A DNA stretch of 64,000 bases from Vulcanococcus sp. Clear-D1 (GTDB lineage Bacteria; Cyanobacteriota; Cyanobacteriia; PCC-6307; Cyanobiaceae). The position numbers were made by a program, and so were the translations under genes. The notes under the pieces were generated by a model. That model saw only the letters and a list, made by a program, of their open reading frames with translations. It did not search any database and had not been told where the DNA came from. The stretch lies in NCBI RefSeq assembly GCF_014654725.1, contig NZ_JACVZV010000007.1, forward strand, positions 27,628 through 91,627. The letters are read 5' to 3'. Position 1 is the first letter of the stretch, and every line of letters begins with the position of its first letter. Below are positions 36,702 to 46,332 of the stretch, one piece after another.

Positions 36702-37589
36702 ATGCCGGCACAATCCAGCCGCCAACCCCCCGCTCTTCACCCCACGGTGGAGCAGCTCGAACCGGAGCTGCGCGACGCACTCGCGGCCCTGCGCCGCAGC
36801 ATCGCCGCCCACCCAGCGGCACTGGTGGCCTACTCGGGCGGTGTGGACAGCGCCCTGGTGGCGGCCATCGCTGCCGAGCAACTGGGGGAGCGGGCCCAGG
36901 CGATCACGGGAGTGTCCCCGGCCCTGGCCCCTCACCTGCGCGCGGAGGCGCGGCAGCAAGCGGCCTGGATGGGCATCCAGCACCGAGAAATCCCAACCGC
37001 CGAACTCAACGATCCCGCCTACAGCAGCAATCCATCCGAGCGCTGCTATGCCTGCAAGCGGGAGCTGCACACGCTGCTGGCGGCGCTGCTGCAGGACAGC
37101 GGCACAGCCGCGGCCGTGGTGCTCGATGGGGTGAACCACGACGACCTCGGCGATCACCGCCCCGGCATCCGCGCTGCCCAGGAACGCCAGGTGATCTCAC
37201 CGCTGGCGGAGCTGGGCATCAGCAAAGCAAGCGTGCGCGCCATCTCCCGGGCCCTGGGCTTTCCTTGGTGGGACAAACCGGCCCAGCCCTGCCTGGCCTC
37301 CCGCTTTCCCTACGGGGAAGTGATCAGCGCCGAGCGGCTGAAGCGGGTGGCGGCGGCAGAGGCCTGGCTGCGCCAGCGGGGCTTTGAGGAGCTGCGGGTG
37401 CGCAGCCAGGGTGAGGCAGCGCGGATCGAACTGCCGCCCGCTCAGCTCACGCTCCTGCTGGAGCCCGGGTTGCGGGAAACCCTGGTGACCGCCTTTCTGG
37501 ATCTGGGCTTCACAGCGGTGAGCCTCGATCTCGAGGGCCTGGTGAGCGGCAAACTCAACCGGGCCCTGAACCCGCCAACACGGGATTGA
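36702..37589 (+). CDS. larE: LarE-like ATP-dependent sacrificial sulfur transferase
   Basis: This 295-residue PP-loop protein has 'AYSGGVDSALV' (43-53), 'CYACKREL' (115-122) and 'PCLASRFPYG' (196-205). Cys197 aligns with the Cys that LarE of Lactobacillus sacrifices to thiolate the nickel-pincer cofactor precursor of lactate racemase. Extra Cys at 115 and 118 could instead hold a [4Fe-4S] cluster, as proposed for three-Cys LarE. larA, larB and larC are not in the window. It is divergent from the corrinoid adenosyltransferase gene. Confidence 0.85.
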   Translation: MPAQSSRQPPALHPTVEQLEPELRDALAALRRSIAAHPAALVAYSGGVDSALVAAIAAEQLGERAQAITGVSPALAPHLRAEARQQAAWMGIQHREIPTAELNDPAYSSNPSERCYACKRELHTLLAALLQDSGTAAAVVLDGVNHDDLGDHRPGIRAAQERQVISPLAELGISKASVRAISRALGFPWWDKPAQPCLASRFPYGEVISAERLKRVAAAEAWLRQRGFEELRVRSQGEAARIELPPAQLTLLLEPGLRETLVTAFLDLGFTAVSLDLEGLVSGKLNRALNPPTRD

Positions 37590-37621
37590 TGAGCTGAACT
37601 GTCCTGAGGCGGCTCAGCCAC

Positions 37622-37648
37622 AAAAAAACCCTCCCGATCGGGAGGGTT
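37622..37648 (-). terminator. Rho-independent terminator of recF-speD
   Basis: AACCCTCCCGATCGGGAGGGTT is a perfect inverted repeat followed on the minus strand by T7 in total. It lies 28 bases past the speD stop. It could also weakly stop larE on the plus strand. Confidence 0.9.
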
Positions 37649-37675
37649 CAATCAGGACCTCAGCCAGCGCTGGGT

Positions 37676-38152
37676 TCAGGCAGCTGCCAGGGCGGGTTCG
37701 CGCTCAGCGCCGGCCACGGAACCAGGGGTTTCGCGGCGGAAGCTCTTGAGCTTGTAGTTGCCAGCGTCGAGCTCTTCACTGAGCACGATGCACGCCCGCT
37801 CGGGCATGGTGTGATCACCGCAGGTGAACACATCCACAGCCGCATAACCCGATTCGGGCCAGGTGTGGATCGAGATATGGGATTCGGCCAATAGAGCCAG
37901 CCCCGTCACACCCTGGGGGTCGAACCGGTGGGTGATCAGGTTCAGGAGAGTGGCGCCAGCACGCTTCGCAGCGGTGGTGATGGCGTTCCTGAGGAAAGCC
38001 TCGTCGTCGAGCTTGGCGGAATCGCAGTTGTAAAGCTCGAGAATGCAGTGTTTACCCACCATCTCGGTGGCACTGGGTGCTTGGGGGCTCGCGGAGAAGG
38101 TCTCAGCTCCGGTCCATCCCGGGTTGGGGTGGAGGCAGGCCGCTTGGGTCAT
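37676..38152 (-). CDS. speD: S-adenosylmethionine decarboxylase proenzyme
   Basis: This pyruvoyl-dependent enzyme of spermidine synthesis is of the short prokaryotic type. Autocleavage before Ser91 in '[13 protein letters not shown]' yields the two chains; His96 and Cys111 ('FTCGDH') are the expected partners. The conserved core starts at '[11 protein letters not shown]' (residue 31). I use the ATG at 38152 because the ~30-residue leader ('[12 protein letters not shown]') resembles that of related picocyanobacteria; ATG 38062 is the minimal alternative. It lies 27 bases after recF on the same strand. Confidence 0.93.
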   Translation of the reverse strand: MTQAACLHPNPGWTGAETFSASPQAPSATEMVGKHCILELYNCDSAKLDDEAFLRNAITTAAKRAGATLLNLITHRFDPQGVTGLALLAESHISIHTWPESGYAAVDVFTCGDHTMPERACIVLSEELDAGNYKLKSFRRETPGSVAGAEREPALAAA

Positions 38153-38179
38153 CAGATCCAGGCAAAACAGCAAATCACC

Positions 38180-39289
38180 TTACTGGCTGGGCAGCAGGCT
38201 GCCGGCTTCAACGGTCACCACCTGCGAACGCTGATGCCAGCCACCGCTGAAAGCCCCTAGGTGCGTGGCACTCACCAGGCACTGATGCCCCTCGCCCACG
38301 GCCTCCAGCAACAGCTGCTGCCGGCCTGGATCGAGCTCGGCCAACACGTCGTCGAGCAGCAGCAGCGGCGGCTCCCCCCAGAGCTGCTGCACCAGCTCCA
38401 GCTCCGCCAGCTTGAGGGCAAGCACCAGCGTGCGCTGCTGGCCGGCTGAGCCATAGCGCCGGGCGGGCTGCTCCCCCAGCTCGAGGGCCACCTCATCGCG
38501 GTGCGGGCCCACGCCGCACTGACCGAGCCGCAGCTCCTCCGGCCGCTGCTGCCGCAGCTGCACCAGCAGCGCATCACGCCAGGGGGCTTCCGCCTCCTCC
38601 CCCTCGAGCACGCTGCCGGGCACATAGCGCAGCTGCAGCTGCTCGCGGCCGCCGCTGAGGCGCTCCTGCCAGGCAGCAGCCAGCGGCTCCAGGCGCCGCA
38701 GGGCCCTGAGGCGACGGCGATGCAAGCGCGTGCCAATCAGGGCCATCTGCTGATCAAACGCCTCCAGCAGCTCCGGCTGCATGCCAGCCCCCAAACCGCG
38801 CCGCAGCAATTGCGAGCGCTGGCGCAGCAGGCGCCCATAGCGGCTGAGCAGCTCGGCATACACGGGTTCGAGCTGCAGCACCACCCGATCGAGCCACTGG
38901 CGCCGTAGGGCCGGCTCCCCCCGCACCAGCTCCAGATCGAGGGCACTGAAGCCCACGCAGCGCAGCGGACCGATCAGCTCGTGCTGCCGCTCCAACAACT
39001 TGCCGTTGCGGCGCGCCTGGCGGCCACCCTGGCGGCGCAGCTCCAGTTCAAGCTGATCACCGCCCTCACAGGCGGCGCTGATCAGCGCCTGGCGCTCCCC
39101 CTGGCGAATCAGATCGCGGTCGCTGCCGCAGCGGTGCGAGCGGAGGCTACCCAGTAGCTCTACCGCTTCGAGCAGGTTGGATTTGCCCTCGCCGTTGCGG
39201 CCAATCACCAGCAACCGCGGCGCCTCAAAGGCGAGGGTCAGGCCGCTGTAGTTGCGGAACTGGCGCAGCTCCAGGCGATGCAGCCGAAT
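38180..39289 (-). CDS. recF: DNA repair protein RecF, apparent ATT start
   Basis: This SMC-like ATPase of about 369 residues loads RecA at gaps. Walker A is 'GRNGEGKS' (30-37), the signature '[13 protein letters not shown]' and Walker B '[12 protein letters not shown]'. The normal N-terminus ('[20 protein letters not shown]') is encoded in frame upstream of the first TTG (39214), but between it and an in-frame TAG at 39310-39312 no ATG, GTG or TTG exists. ATT at 39287-39289 aligns with the usual initiator Met. A start at 39214 would delete the first beta strands. Either a rare ATT start or a base error applies. Confidence 0.9.
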   Translation of the reverse strand: MRLHRLELRQFRNYSGLTLAFEAPRLLVIGRNGEGKSNLLEAVELLGSLRSHRCGSDRDLIRQGERQALISAACEGGDQLELELRRQGGRQARRNGKLLERQHELIGPLRCVGFSALDLELVRGEPALRRQWLDRVVLQLEPVYAELLSRYGRLLRQRSQLLRRGLGAGMQPELLEAFDQQMALIGTRLHRRRLRALRRLEPLAAAWQERLSGGREQLQLRYVPGSVLEGEEAEAPWRDALLVQLRQQRPEELRLGQCGVGPHRDEVALELGEQPARRYGSAGQQRTLVLALKLAELELVQQLWGEPPLLLLDDVLAELDPGRQQLLLEAVGEGHQCLVSATHLGAFSGGWHQRSQVVTVEAGSLLPSQ

Positions 39290-39344
39290 GGGTCTGGGGC
39301 GCTCTGACGGCTAAGGTAAAGCCCGTGAGGTGCTGCTCCCGCGA

Positions 39345-39418
39345 GGGCATGTAGCTCAGTTGGATAGAGCATCAGATTCCGGTTCTGAGTGTCGGGGGTT
39401 CGAGTCCCTCCATGCTCG
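39345..39418 (+). tRNA. tRNA-Arg (anticodon CCG)
   Basis: The acceptor GGGCATG pairs with CATGCTC (one G-T pair allowed), with discriminator G. The anticodon stem TCAGA/TCTGA encloses TTCCGGT, with anticodon CCG reading CGG. The D-loop AGTTGGATA and T-loop GGTTCGAGTCC are normal. The length is 74 bases with no encoded CCA. It lies divergent from recF. Confidence 0.95.
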
Positions 39419-39447
39419 TGAGACACGGAGCGGCCCTCTCACCCTTC

Positions 39448-39471
39448 AGCCCTGCTTCGGCGGGGCTTTTT
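39448..39471 (+). terminator. Rho-independent terminator after tRNA-Arg
   Basis: AGCCCTGC and GCGGGGCT pair around a TTCG tetraloop (one T-G pair), followed by T5. It lies 30 bases past the tRNA. Confidence 0.85.
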
Positions 39472-39508
39472 GATGCTCAGCACCGTGCAGAAGCTGATCA
39501 GGGGCCGA

Positions 39509-39976
39509 TCAGAGGCTGAGGCCCATGGCCCGGATCCCGCCTGGGTCCACCACGAAGCCATGGCGCTTGAGGGCCTCCTGGGCCATGGGGGCCGCTGCCA
39601 CTGAAATGCTGCAGCCCGGCAGCTCCCGCCGCAGCCGGCTCAAGGCGGTGTGCACCAGCACGATCATCAATTGCTCCTGCTGAGGATCAGCCGGATGGGC
39701 GCTGAGATCCCAGAGGTTGGCGTTCAGGGCCAGATCGCTGGTCACCCGCACAAAGCCCACCAGTTGACCAGCGGGATTGAGCACGCTCAGCTGCCAGGTG
39801 CTGCGCTCCAGGGCCGCCTCCAGCCGTGCCAGCGGTCGGCTGGGGTCGCCACACACCACCAGCAGGGCGTTGAGCTCCTCGGCCAGGGGAGGCCGCTCGC
39901 TCACGAGGCTGTAACCATCGGGCAGGACCGGCGGCTGCGGCTGCGACCGAAAGGGAATCAGCAGGGAATCGAGCAC
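39509..39976 (-). CDS. GNAT family N-acetyltransferase
   Basis: This 155-residue protein has the GNAT core: 'LVGFVRVTSD' (beta4), 'LWDLSAHPADPQQ' leading into the acetyl-CoA loop and 'LVHTALSRLRREL', ending with 'ALKRHGFVVDPGG'. The acceptor substrate is unknown. It begins with GTG ten bases after the ppc stop, so it is probably the last gene of the trpE-gshA-ppc transcript. Confidence 0.82.
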   Translation of the reverse strand: MLDSLLIPFRSQPQPPVLPDGYSLVSERPPLAEELNALLVVCGDPSRPLARLEAALERSTWQLSVLNPAGQLVGFVRVTSDLALNANLWDLSAHPADPQQEQLMIVLVHTALSRLRRELPGCSISVAAAPMAQEALKRHGFVVDPGGIRAMGLSL

Positions 39977-39985
39977 CGCGCCGCC

Positions 39986-42900
39986 TCAGCCGGTGTTGCG
40001 CATGCCAGCGGCGATGCCATTGATGGTGAGCAGGGCACCGCGCAGCAGCTCGCTGCGGCTGTAGGTGCGGCCGTCGTCGCTGGCGGCCGCTTCGCTCATG
40101 GGGGGTTGGCGATTCTGATCGCGCAGGCGGCGCAGCAACGCCACCTGCAGGTAGCCCAGTGGAATGATCGTGCGGTTGCGCAACTCCACCGACAGCTGCA
40201 GAGCCGGGTCACCATCCAGCAGCCGCTGATGGCCGGTGATCGCCAGCACCAGATCGCGGGTGAGCACGAATTCCTTGGCGATCACCTCAAAAATCTGTTC
40301 AAAGGCCTCGCGCAGCTCCGGCCGCCCCAGGGAGCGCACGTAGTGATGGGCCAGATCCAGATCCACCTTCGAGAGGGTCATCTCCACCTTGGAGATCAAC
40401 ATGCGGAAGAAGGGCCAGCGCTGGTAGAGCTGCTGGAACAGCTCCAGCTGACCGGGATCACCGTCGAGCTCCTCCTGTAGAGCCGCGCCAACTCCAAACC
40501 AGCTGGGCAGGAGGAAACGGCTCTGGGTCCAGCCGAACACCCAGGGGATCGCCCGCAGGCTGGAGAGATCCTTGGCGCCGCTCTTGCGGCGGGCCGGACG
40601 GCTGGAGATCTGCAGCTTGCTGATCTCCTCAATCGGGGTGACCTGCTGGAAGAAGGCCACCAGATCCGGGTTGTCGTGCACGAGGGCTCGGTAGTGGCTG
40701 CGGGAAGATGCCGCCAGCCGGGCCATCAGCTCATTCCAGTCGGGGGTGTCATCCACATGACTGGTGATCAGGCTGTTCTGGATCACCGCGGTGGACACGG
40801 TTTCCAGGTTGTAAAGCGCCAGCTCCGGCAGGGAGTATTTGGAGGCGAGCACTTCCCCCTGCTCGGTGATCTTGATGCGGCCGTTGAGGGTGCCGCTGGG
40901 CTGGGCCAGGATCGCCTGGTAGGCCGGGCCACCGCCGCGGCCCACGGAGCCGCCGCGGCCGTGGAAGATGCGCAGCGCCACGCTGTGGCGGGTGGCCAGC
41001 TGCTGCAGAGCGATCTGAGCCTGGTGGATCTCCCAGTTGCTGGAGAGGAAGCCGGAATCCTTGTTGCTATCGGAGTAGCCGAGCATCAGCTCCTGCAACG
41101 GCTTGCCCGTGGGGCTGGTGCTGGCAATCAGCTGCCGGTAGAAGGGCTCGCTGAACAGCCGCTCCATCACGGCCGGGGCGGCCTTGAGGTCTTCCACCGT
41201 TTCAAACAGCGGCACCACCAGCAGATCGGAGCGCTGCGCCATCGGATCCACCAGGCCCGCTTCTTTCGCCAGCAGCAGCACCTCCAGCAGATCCGACACC
41301 GTGTGGCTCATCGAGATCACATAGGTGCGGCAGATGCGGCTGCCGAATTCCTGCTGCAGGCGATGCACCACCCGCAGCACGTCGAAGGTTTCTGCCGTGG
41401 CCGGGCTCCACTGCACCGCAGGGGGAATCAGGGGCCGGCGGGTCTGCAGCTCGGTGAGTAGCCACTCCACCCGCTGGGCCTCCTCCATCTCGCCGTAGGG
41501 AACCGGCAGCTGCAGATAGCGGCTCAGCTCATCGAGGGCATCGCTGTGGCGGGTGCTCTCCTGGCGGATGTCGAGGCTGGCCAGACAGAAGGCAAACGTG
41601 TGCACCTGGGCGATCAGGTTCTCCAGAGGCTCACAGCTGAGGCCGGTGCCCTGGAGGCTGTCGTTGATCAGCTCAAGGTCGGTGCGGAATTCGGTAACCG
41701 TGGCGTAGTGCAACTCCGGAGCCGGTGCCGCGGCCAGCACGCCCTGGCCGAATTCCGGCAGCGGCGGGCGGGATTCACCGGGGGCCTCCCAACCGGCGCT
41801 GGCCAGCTGCTGATTGCGTTGATGGGTGAGCCGCAAGCGCTCGAGCACATAGCTGAGCTTGAGCCGGTAGGGCTCGAGCCGGTAGCGGGCGGCGCGCTCT
41901 TCATAGATCTCGGGGAAGCGCAACCGGTCCATCTCCAGGGATTCGAGCAGCGGCGCACTCACCTGGCTCCACTGCATCGAGATGCTGAGCTGATCGCGCA
42001 GATCGCCCACCGCGGCGACATAGCGCTCCAGCATCAGCTGGCGCTGATAACAGGCCGTGCGCCAGGTGATGTCCGGGGTGACGGAAGGATTGCCGTCGCG
42101 GTCGGAGCCCACCCAGGAACCGAAGGTGCAGAAGGCATCGCTCGGGGGCAGCACATCGGGATAGGTGGCTGTGAGGGCATTGCGGATGCGCTGGCGCAGC
42201 TGCGGCATGGCCCCGAAGAGCACCTGCTGGAAGTAGTGGAGGGCGTAATCCACCTCATCCAGCACTGAGGGCTTGAACTGATGCAGCTCATCAGTGCGCC
42301 ACCACAGCCGGATCTCTTCCTCGAGCTGCAGGCGCAGGTTTTGGTGATCGTTGAGGTTGGAGGGCTGGCTCTGCTGCAGCTGCTGGATCAGGGCCGCCAC
42401 CCGGCGCTGTTTGTGGCGCACGGTGTGGCGCACGATCTCGGTGGGGTGGGCGGTGAACACCAGCCGGATATCCAGCTCGACCAGCAGCTGCTCGATCTGA
42501 GCAGGGGGCACCCCCAGGGCCCGCAGGCGGGTGAACAGCTCGCGGAAGGTGGCCGGTTCGGTCTGGCTGGCCAGGGGCGGCACGAAAGGATCGTTGAGAT
42601 CCTCGGGGTGATGGGCCCGCAGGCTGGCGAGATAGCTGTCTTCCTCGATGTGCTGCTCGAGGATGTTCACCAGCTGGAAATAGAGCGAAAAGGCGCGGGC
42701 GGCAGCGATGGCCTCCGCCAGATCCATTTCGCGGATCACCTGAATGATTTCTGCCGTGGAGCGCTCGGTGGCCTCCGCAGAAGCGGCATCGCCGGGCAGG
42801 CCATCCACCGCGCAGCTGATCTCCTTCATGCGCAGCAGGCGCTCCGCCTGCTGCGGCGGGCATTCACTGCGCAGCACCGTCTGCCAGAGGTCTTCCACCA

Positions 42901-43021
42901 GCTCGAGCCGCTCATCGAGCAGACGCGTCACCCGGGGCTCAACCGCGACAGCAGAGGCTTCGTTGGCGGCGAGGGTGAGCCCCATGGAACTGTGCGAGGC
43001 GGAGATGTTGGCCATGATCAT
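39986..43021 (-). CDS. ppc: Phosphoenolpyruvate carboxylase
   Basis: This 1011-residue enzyme fixes bicarbonate onto PEP to give oxaloacetate. The catalytic His is in '[12 protein letters not shown]', and the second signature with the mobile Gly-rich loop is in '[14 protein letters not shown]'. The C-terminus 'GMRNTG' is the canonical allosteric end. The ATG at 43021 overlaps the gshA stop (ATGA), which decides the start against longer open frame. No N-terminal phosphorylatable plant-type Ser motif is seen. Confidence 0.97.
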   Translation of the reverse strand: MIMANISASHSSMGLTLAANEASAVAVEPRVTRLLDERLELVEDLWQTVLRSECPPQQAERLLRMKEISCAVDGLPGDAASAEATERSTAEIIQVIREMDLAEAIAAARAFSLYFQLVNILEQHIEEDSYLASLRAHHPEDLNDPFVPPLASQTEPATFRELFTRLRALGVPPAQIEQLLVELDIRLVFTAHPTEIVRHTVRHKQRRVAALIQQLQQSQPSNLNDHQNLRLQLEEEIRLWWRTDELHQFKPSVLDEVDYALHYFQQVLFGAMPQLRQRIRNALTATYPDVLPPSDAFCTFGSWVGSDRDGNPSVTPDITWRTACYQRQLMLERYVAAVGDLRDQLSISMQWSQVSAPLLESLEMDRLRFPEIYEERAARYRLEPYRLKLSYVLERLRLTHQRNQQLASAGWEAPGESRPPLPEFGQGVLAAAPAPELHYATVTEFRTDLELINDSLQGTGLSCEPLENLIAQVHTFAFCLASLDIRQESTRHSDALDELSRYLQLPVPYGEMEEAQRVEWLLTELQTRRPLIPPAVQWSPATAETFDVLRVVHRLQQEFGSRICRTYVISMSHTVSDLLEVLLLAKEAGLVDPMAQRSDLLVVPLFETVEDLKAAPAVMERLFSEPFYRQLIASTSPTGKPLQELMLGYSDSNKDSGFLSSNWEIHQAQIALQQLATRHSVALRIFHGRGGSVGRGGGPAYQAILAQPSGTLNGRIKITEQGEVLASKYSLPELALYNLETVSTAVIQNSLITSHVDDTPDWNELMARLAASSRSHYRALVHDNPDLVAFFQQVTPIEEISKLQISSRPARRKSGAKDLSSLRAIPWVFGWTQSRFLLPSWFGVGAALQEELDGDPGQLELFQQLYQRWPFFRMLISKVEMTLSKVDLDLAHHYVRSLGRPELREAFEQIFEVIAKEFVLTRDLVLAITGHQRLLDGDPALQLSVELRNRTIIPLGYLQVALLRRLRDQNRQPPMSEAAASDDGRTYSRSELLRGALLTINGIAAGMRNTG

Positions 43022-44175
43022 CCCAAAGCGGCTGCGCCGTCTGTCGCAAGCAAGGCCGTGAGCTCCCGTTCGCGCTCGGCCATCACCGCCGCCCCGGCCG
43101 CGATCAAGGGCGCCACTGCCCCGCCGGCGGCATGGGCCGAGATCCATTGCTGCGCCTGATTGCCCTCCTGCAGCACGCTGTGCAGAGGGGCCAACCAGCG
43201 CTCCATCCCCAGCTGCTGGGCCAAGGGAGCCAGCGCCTCCAGCTCCGTGGCAAGCCAGTGGCGGGCGAGCAGCGGCTCACCATGGCGCCAGTGGCGCAGT
43301 TCCGCATCAAGGCTGCTGCGGGCGGCGGCCTGATCATTGGCATCGGCCAGCTCCGCCAACTGCACAAGGCTGAGGGCACTGGCGTGCAGCGGGTCGTGGG
43401 CCGCCGGATCGCCGAGCAGCTGCTGAATGCGGAGTTCGGCGAAGGCCGTTACGGCCAGCAGCAGCAGGGGATCGGCAATCAGATCGCAAATGCGGATCTC
43501 AAGCCGGTTGAGATCGTGGGGCCTGTTGTCGCCATTGGGCCGAACGGAGGTCCAGAGGTGGCGCACGTTTTGCATGGTGCCCAGCCGCAGCTGCTCCTCC
43601 ACCCAGCGCACGTAGTGCTGATGGCTCTCAAACAGCGGCACCTGCTCCGGGGTGATCGGGAACTGCAGCCAGCGCTGGGAATGGGCACCGGTGGCCGCCC
43701 CATCCAGGAAGGGTGAACTGGCGCTCAGGGCCAGCAGCAGCGCCGCCTCACAGCGCACCAGGCGGCAGGCCGCGAACAGGGCCTCCATCTCGGTGAGGCC
43801 CAGGTTGATGTGCACGCTGGCCGTGACCACCCGGGTGCCGTAGGTGGCCTCGATGTAGGCGTGATACGGGTTATCGGGATTGGAGCGCTCAAAGCGGTGG
43901 CTGTCGCCGGTGCTGAGGGTGCTGCCAGGCAGCAGGGTGAGCTCCCGATCCGCCAACCAACGGCGCAGACGCAGGCGCGGCTCCAGCAACAGCTGCAGCT
44001 GCTCGGCGTAGCTGGCCGCCGGTGGGGTGGTGTATTCGAGGTTGCGGCAGTCGGGTTCGGTGACGAAGCCCTCGAGGGCCGCCGCGGCCTCGGCGGAGCA
44101 ACCCACCACCGTGCCGTCAGCGCGGCCGGTGTAGAGCTCCACTTCGAAGCCCTTGAGCAACAGGGGTTGGCTCAT
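43018..44175 (-). CDS. gshA: Glutamate-cysteine ligase, cyanobacterial type
   Basis: This 385-residue enzyme makes gamma-glutamylcysteine, the first step to glutathione. It belongs to the GCS2-like cyanobacterial group: '[14 protein letters not shown]' at the N-terminus, '[13 protein letters not shown]', '[15 protein letters not shown]' and '[12 protein letters not shown]'. The ATG at 44175 overlaps the trpE stop (ATGA), and its own stop overlaps the ppc start. The arrangement implies coupled translation of trpE, gshA and ppc. Confidence 0.92.
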   Translation of the reverse strand: MSQPLLLKGFEVELYTGRADGTVVGCSAEAAAALEGFVTEPDCRNLEYTTPPAASYAEQLQLLLEPRLRLRRWLADRELTLLPGSTLSTGDSHRFERSNPDNPYHAYIEATYGTRVVTASVHINLGLTEMEALFAACRLVRCEAALLLALSASSPFLDGAATGAHSQRWLQFPITPEQVPLFESHQHYVRWVEEQLRLGTMQNVRHLWTSVRPNGDNRPHDLNRLEIRICDLIADPLLLLAVTAFAELRIQQLLGDPAAHDPLHASALSLVQLAELADANDQAAARSSLDAELRHWRHGEPLLARHWLATELEALAPLAQQLGMERWLAPLHSVLQEGNQAQQWISAHAAGGAVAPLIAAGAAVMAERERELTALLATDGAAALG

Positions 44176-45692
44176 GCGAGACAAGCCAGGGCCTTGAGCA
44201 TGCCGCGGGCCTTGTTGAGGGTTTCCTGAAACTCTGAAGCAGGCACGGAATCCGCCACCAGGCCAGCACCAGCCTGCACCTGCACCCGCCAGCCGCCGCC
44301 TTCAGCCGGCAGCACCACCATCGTGCGGATCGTGATGGCCGTGTTGAGGGCGCCCCCGAGATCCATGGCGCCGTACACACCGGAATAGGGCCCGCGCGCA
44401 TCGGGTTCGAGGGCGTGGATCAATTGCATGGCACGGATCTTGGGGGCGCCGCTCACAGTGCCCGCCGGGAAGGAGGCCATCAGCAGATCCCACACATCGC
44501 GCTGCGGATCGAGCAGGCCCTCCACCTCACTCACGATGTGCATCACATGGGAGTAACGCTCGATCACCATCAGCTCACTCACGCTCACGCTGCCGGGCTG
44601 GCAGACACGCCCGAGATCGTTGCGGCCCAGATCCACCAACATCACGTGCTCGGCCCGCTCCTTGGGATCGGCGAGCAGATCGGCTTCAAGGGCCTGATCC
44701 TCTGCAGCATCGGCGCCGCGGGGCCTGGTACCGGCAATCGGACGCAGCGACGCCTTCACCCGGCCACTGCCATCGGCCAGGGGTTCGGCCTTCACCATCA
44801 CCTCAGGGCTGGAGCCGATCAGGTGCCAGCCGCCGAAGTTGAAGAACGCCATGTAGGGAGATGGATTCACCATCCGCAAGCTGCGATACAGCTCAAAGGG
44901 TTCACGCTGCACCTGCGTTTCCAGCCGCTGGCTGATCACTAGCTGGAACACATCGCCCGCCGCGATGTGGTCTTTGGCAGTGAGCACGGCCGCCTCGAAA
45001 TCCTCGCGGCTGCGGTTGCTGCGCGTCGGCAGCTCCGCGGTGGGTGATTCACGCCAATCCAGCGGCGTGAGATCAGGCGGAAGCGGGGCGTGCATGCGCC
45101 GCTCGAGGCGATCCAGGCGCTGAATGGCGGCGTCGTAGGCGGCAGCAGGATCGGAGCCAGCGGTGCAATCGGCATAGGCCACAGCAGTGATCTGCCGTTT
45201 CACCTGATCGAACACCAACAGACTGTCGGCGAGCATCCAACACCCATCCGGCGGGCCATCCGCAGCGGTGGGATGCACGGGCACACTCGGCTCAATCCAA
45301 CGGATCAGCTCATAACCCCAGAAGCCAAATAGCTGCCCCACCGGCGGCAGGCCAGGAATCGAGGAAGGGGTGTAAGGCTGCAGCGCCTCGCGCAGCAAAT
45401 CAAAGGGATTGCCCTGGAGGCTGTGGCGACGACCATCGCGCCAGCACTGCTCCGCCTGATCACCGCGCACGGTGAGCGTCCACAGCGGATCGCTCACCAC
45501 AAAGCTCCAGCGGCCGATGCGCTCGCCGCCCTCGACGCTTTCCAGCAGCACACCGTGCTCGCTGCCGGCTCCCACCTTCAGCCAGGTGGTGAGCGGCGTT
45601 TCCAGATCCGCCGGCCAGGTGCGCCAGATGGGGATATAGCTGTTGCCCGCCTGAGCCTGGGCCAGAACAGTGGCGCGGTCGGGAGAAGGCAT
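44172..45692 (-). CDS. trpE: Anthranilate synthase component I
   Basis: This 506-residue chorismate-utilising enzyme acts in tryptophan synthesis. The C-terminal chorismate-binding domain has 'GDVFQLVISQRLE', 'AGTRPRGADAAEDQ', 'MLVDLGRNDLGRV' and 'GTVSGAPKIRAMQLIH'. It is larger than pure synthase cores and starts with an N-terminal TrpE domain. The ATG at 45692 is used; the earlier TTG is not needed. No leader peptide with clustered Trp codons is visible in the 95 bases to psaD. A psaD terminator lies between. Confidence 0.94.
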   Translation of the reverse strand: MPSPDRATVLAQAQAGNSYIPIWRTWPADLETPLTTWLKVGAGSEHGVLLESVEGGERIGRWSFVVSDPLWTLTVRGDQAEQCWRDGRRHSLQGNPFDLLREALQPYTPSSIPGLPPVGQLFGFWGYELIRWIEPSVPVHPTAADGPPDGCWMLADSLLVFDQVKRQITAVAYADCTAGSDPAAAYDAAIQRLDRLERRMHAPLPPDLTPLDWRESPTAELPTRSNRSREDFEAAVLTAKDHIAAGDVFQLVISQRLETQVQREPFELYRSLRMVNPSPYMAFFNFGGWHLIGSSPEVMVKAEPLADGSGRVKASLRPIAGTRPRGADAAEDQALEADLLADPKERAEHVMLVDLGRNDLGRVCQPGSVSVSELMVIERYSHVMHIVSEVEGLLDPQRDVWDLLMASFPAGTVSGAPKIRAMQLIHALEPDARGPYSGVYGAMDLGGALNTAITIRTMVVLPAEGGGWRVQVQAGAGLVADSVPASEFQETLNKARGMLKALACLA

Positions 45693-45708
45693 CACGGGGC
45701 GTGCAGGC

Positions 45709-45733
45709 AAAAAAAACGGGGCGCCTGGCCCCG
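45709..45733 (-). terminator. Rho-independent terminator after psaD
   Basis: On the minus strand CGGGGC pairs with GCCCCG (loop CAGGC or similar), followed by T8. It lies 55 bases past the psaD stop and 17 bases before the trpE ATG, so trpE must start from a promoter near or inside psaD's 3' region, or by read-through. Confidence 0.85.
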
Positions 45734-45787
45734 CCTTTATAGAGGTTGATCGCCCCGCTGCCGGCAGCAGGACAGGGCGCGCAGCAC

Positions 45788-46210
45788 TCAGGAATCGAAG
45801 GTGTTCTTGCCGGTGAACTTGATGCTGGCGGGGTTGCCGTTCTGACCGATGCGGCGGGCGTTGTGACCCACCATCTGACGACCCTCGTTCACTTTCTCGG
45901 GGAACACACCATCTTTGGGGTGCAGGAACTCGGTGTCACCACCGGGGAAGATCCGGTAGATCTTGTAGTCCTCGATGCGGGGCTTGAACTTGGTGCGCAG
46001 CTGGGTACCCAGCGCCAGGCACTGTTCCTTACGAGCGAAATACATGATGTTTTCGCCCTCGTTCATGTGAGCAGCGCCACCGGTGGGGAGCTCGAACGCC
46101 TGAACCTTGCTGCTGGTCCAGGTGATGGCGTACTTCTCTTCGGTTTCAGCGGCGTTGAGCAGACCGCCCGTGCTGCCGATGTACTTCGGGAGTTGACCGC
46201 TCAATGCCAT
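45788..46210 (-). CDS. psaD: Photosystem I reaction center subunit II (PsaD)
   Basis: This 140-residue stromal-side subunit docks ferredoxin to photosystem I. It shows '[20 protein letters not shown]', '[30 protein letters not shown]' (split by the family loop) and '[29 protein letters not shown]'. Length and ends are normal. It lies 122 bases downstream of the sensor-kinase gene and is followed by a strong terminator, as expected for a highly expressed single-gene transcript. I could not identify HLR1 repeats upstream. Confidence 0.98.
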   Translation of the reverse strand: MALSGQLPKYIGSTGGLLNAAETEEKYAITWTSSKVQAFELPTGGAAHMNEGENIMYFARKEQCLALGTQLRTKFKPRIEDYKIYRIFPGGDTEFLHPKDGVFPEKVNEGRQMVGHNARRIGQNGNPASIKFTGKNTFDS

Positions 46211-46332
46211 GGCTGTTCCGGAGAGGGGAGTCGGCGGACCGCAGACCGTTTCGACCGGAAGCTAGCACCGTGTTTTGGGCCCAACAGCCCGGCGCAGCGG
46301 GGTCTTCACACCCGTCAACAAACCGCTTGGGT

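Noticed and set aside
35465..37387. 640-codon plus-strand frame across cobO and larE
   Set aside because: It spans two divergent real genes in the wrong frame and has no recognisable fold.
38180..39289. recF as a pseudogene
   Set aside because: The full-length frame with Walker A, signature and Walker B is intact; only the start codon is odd.
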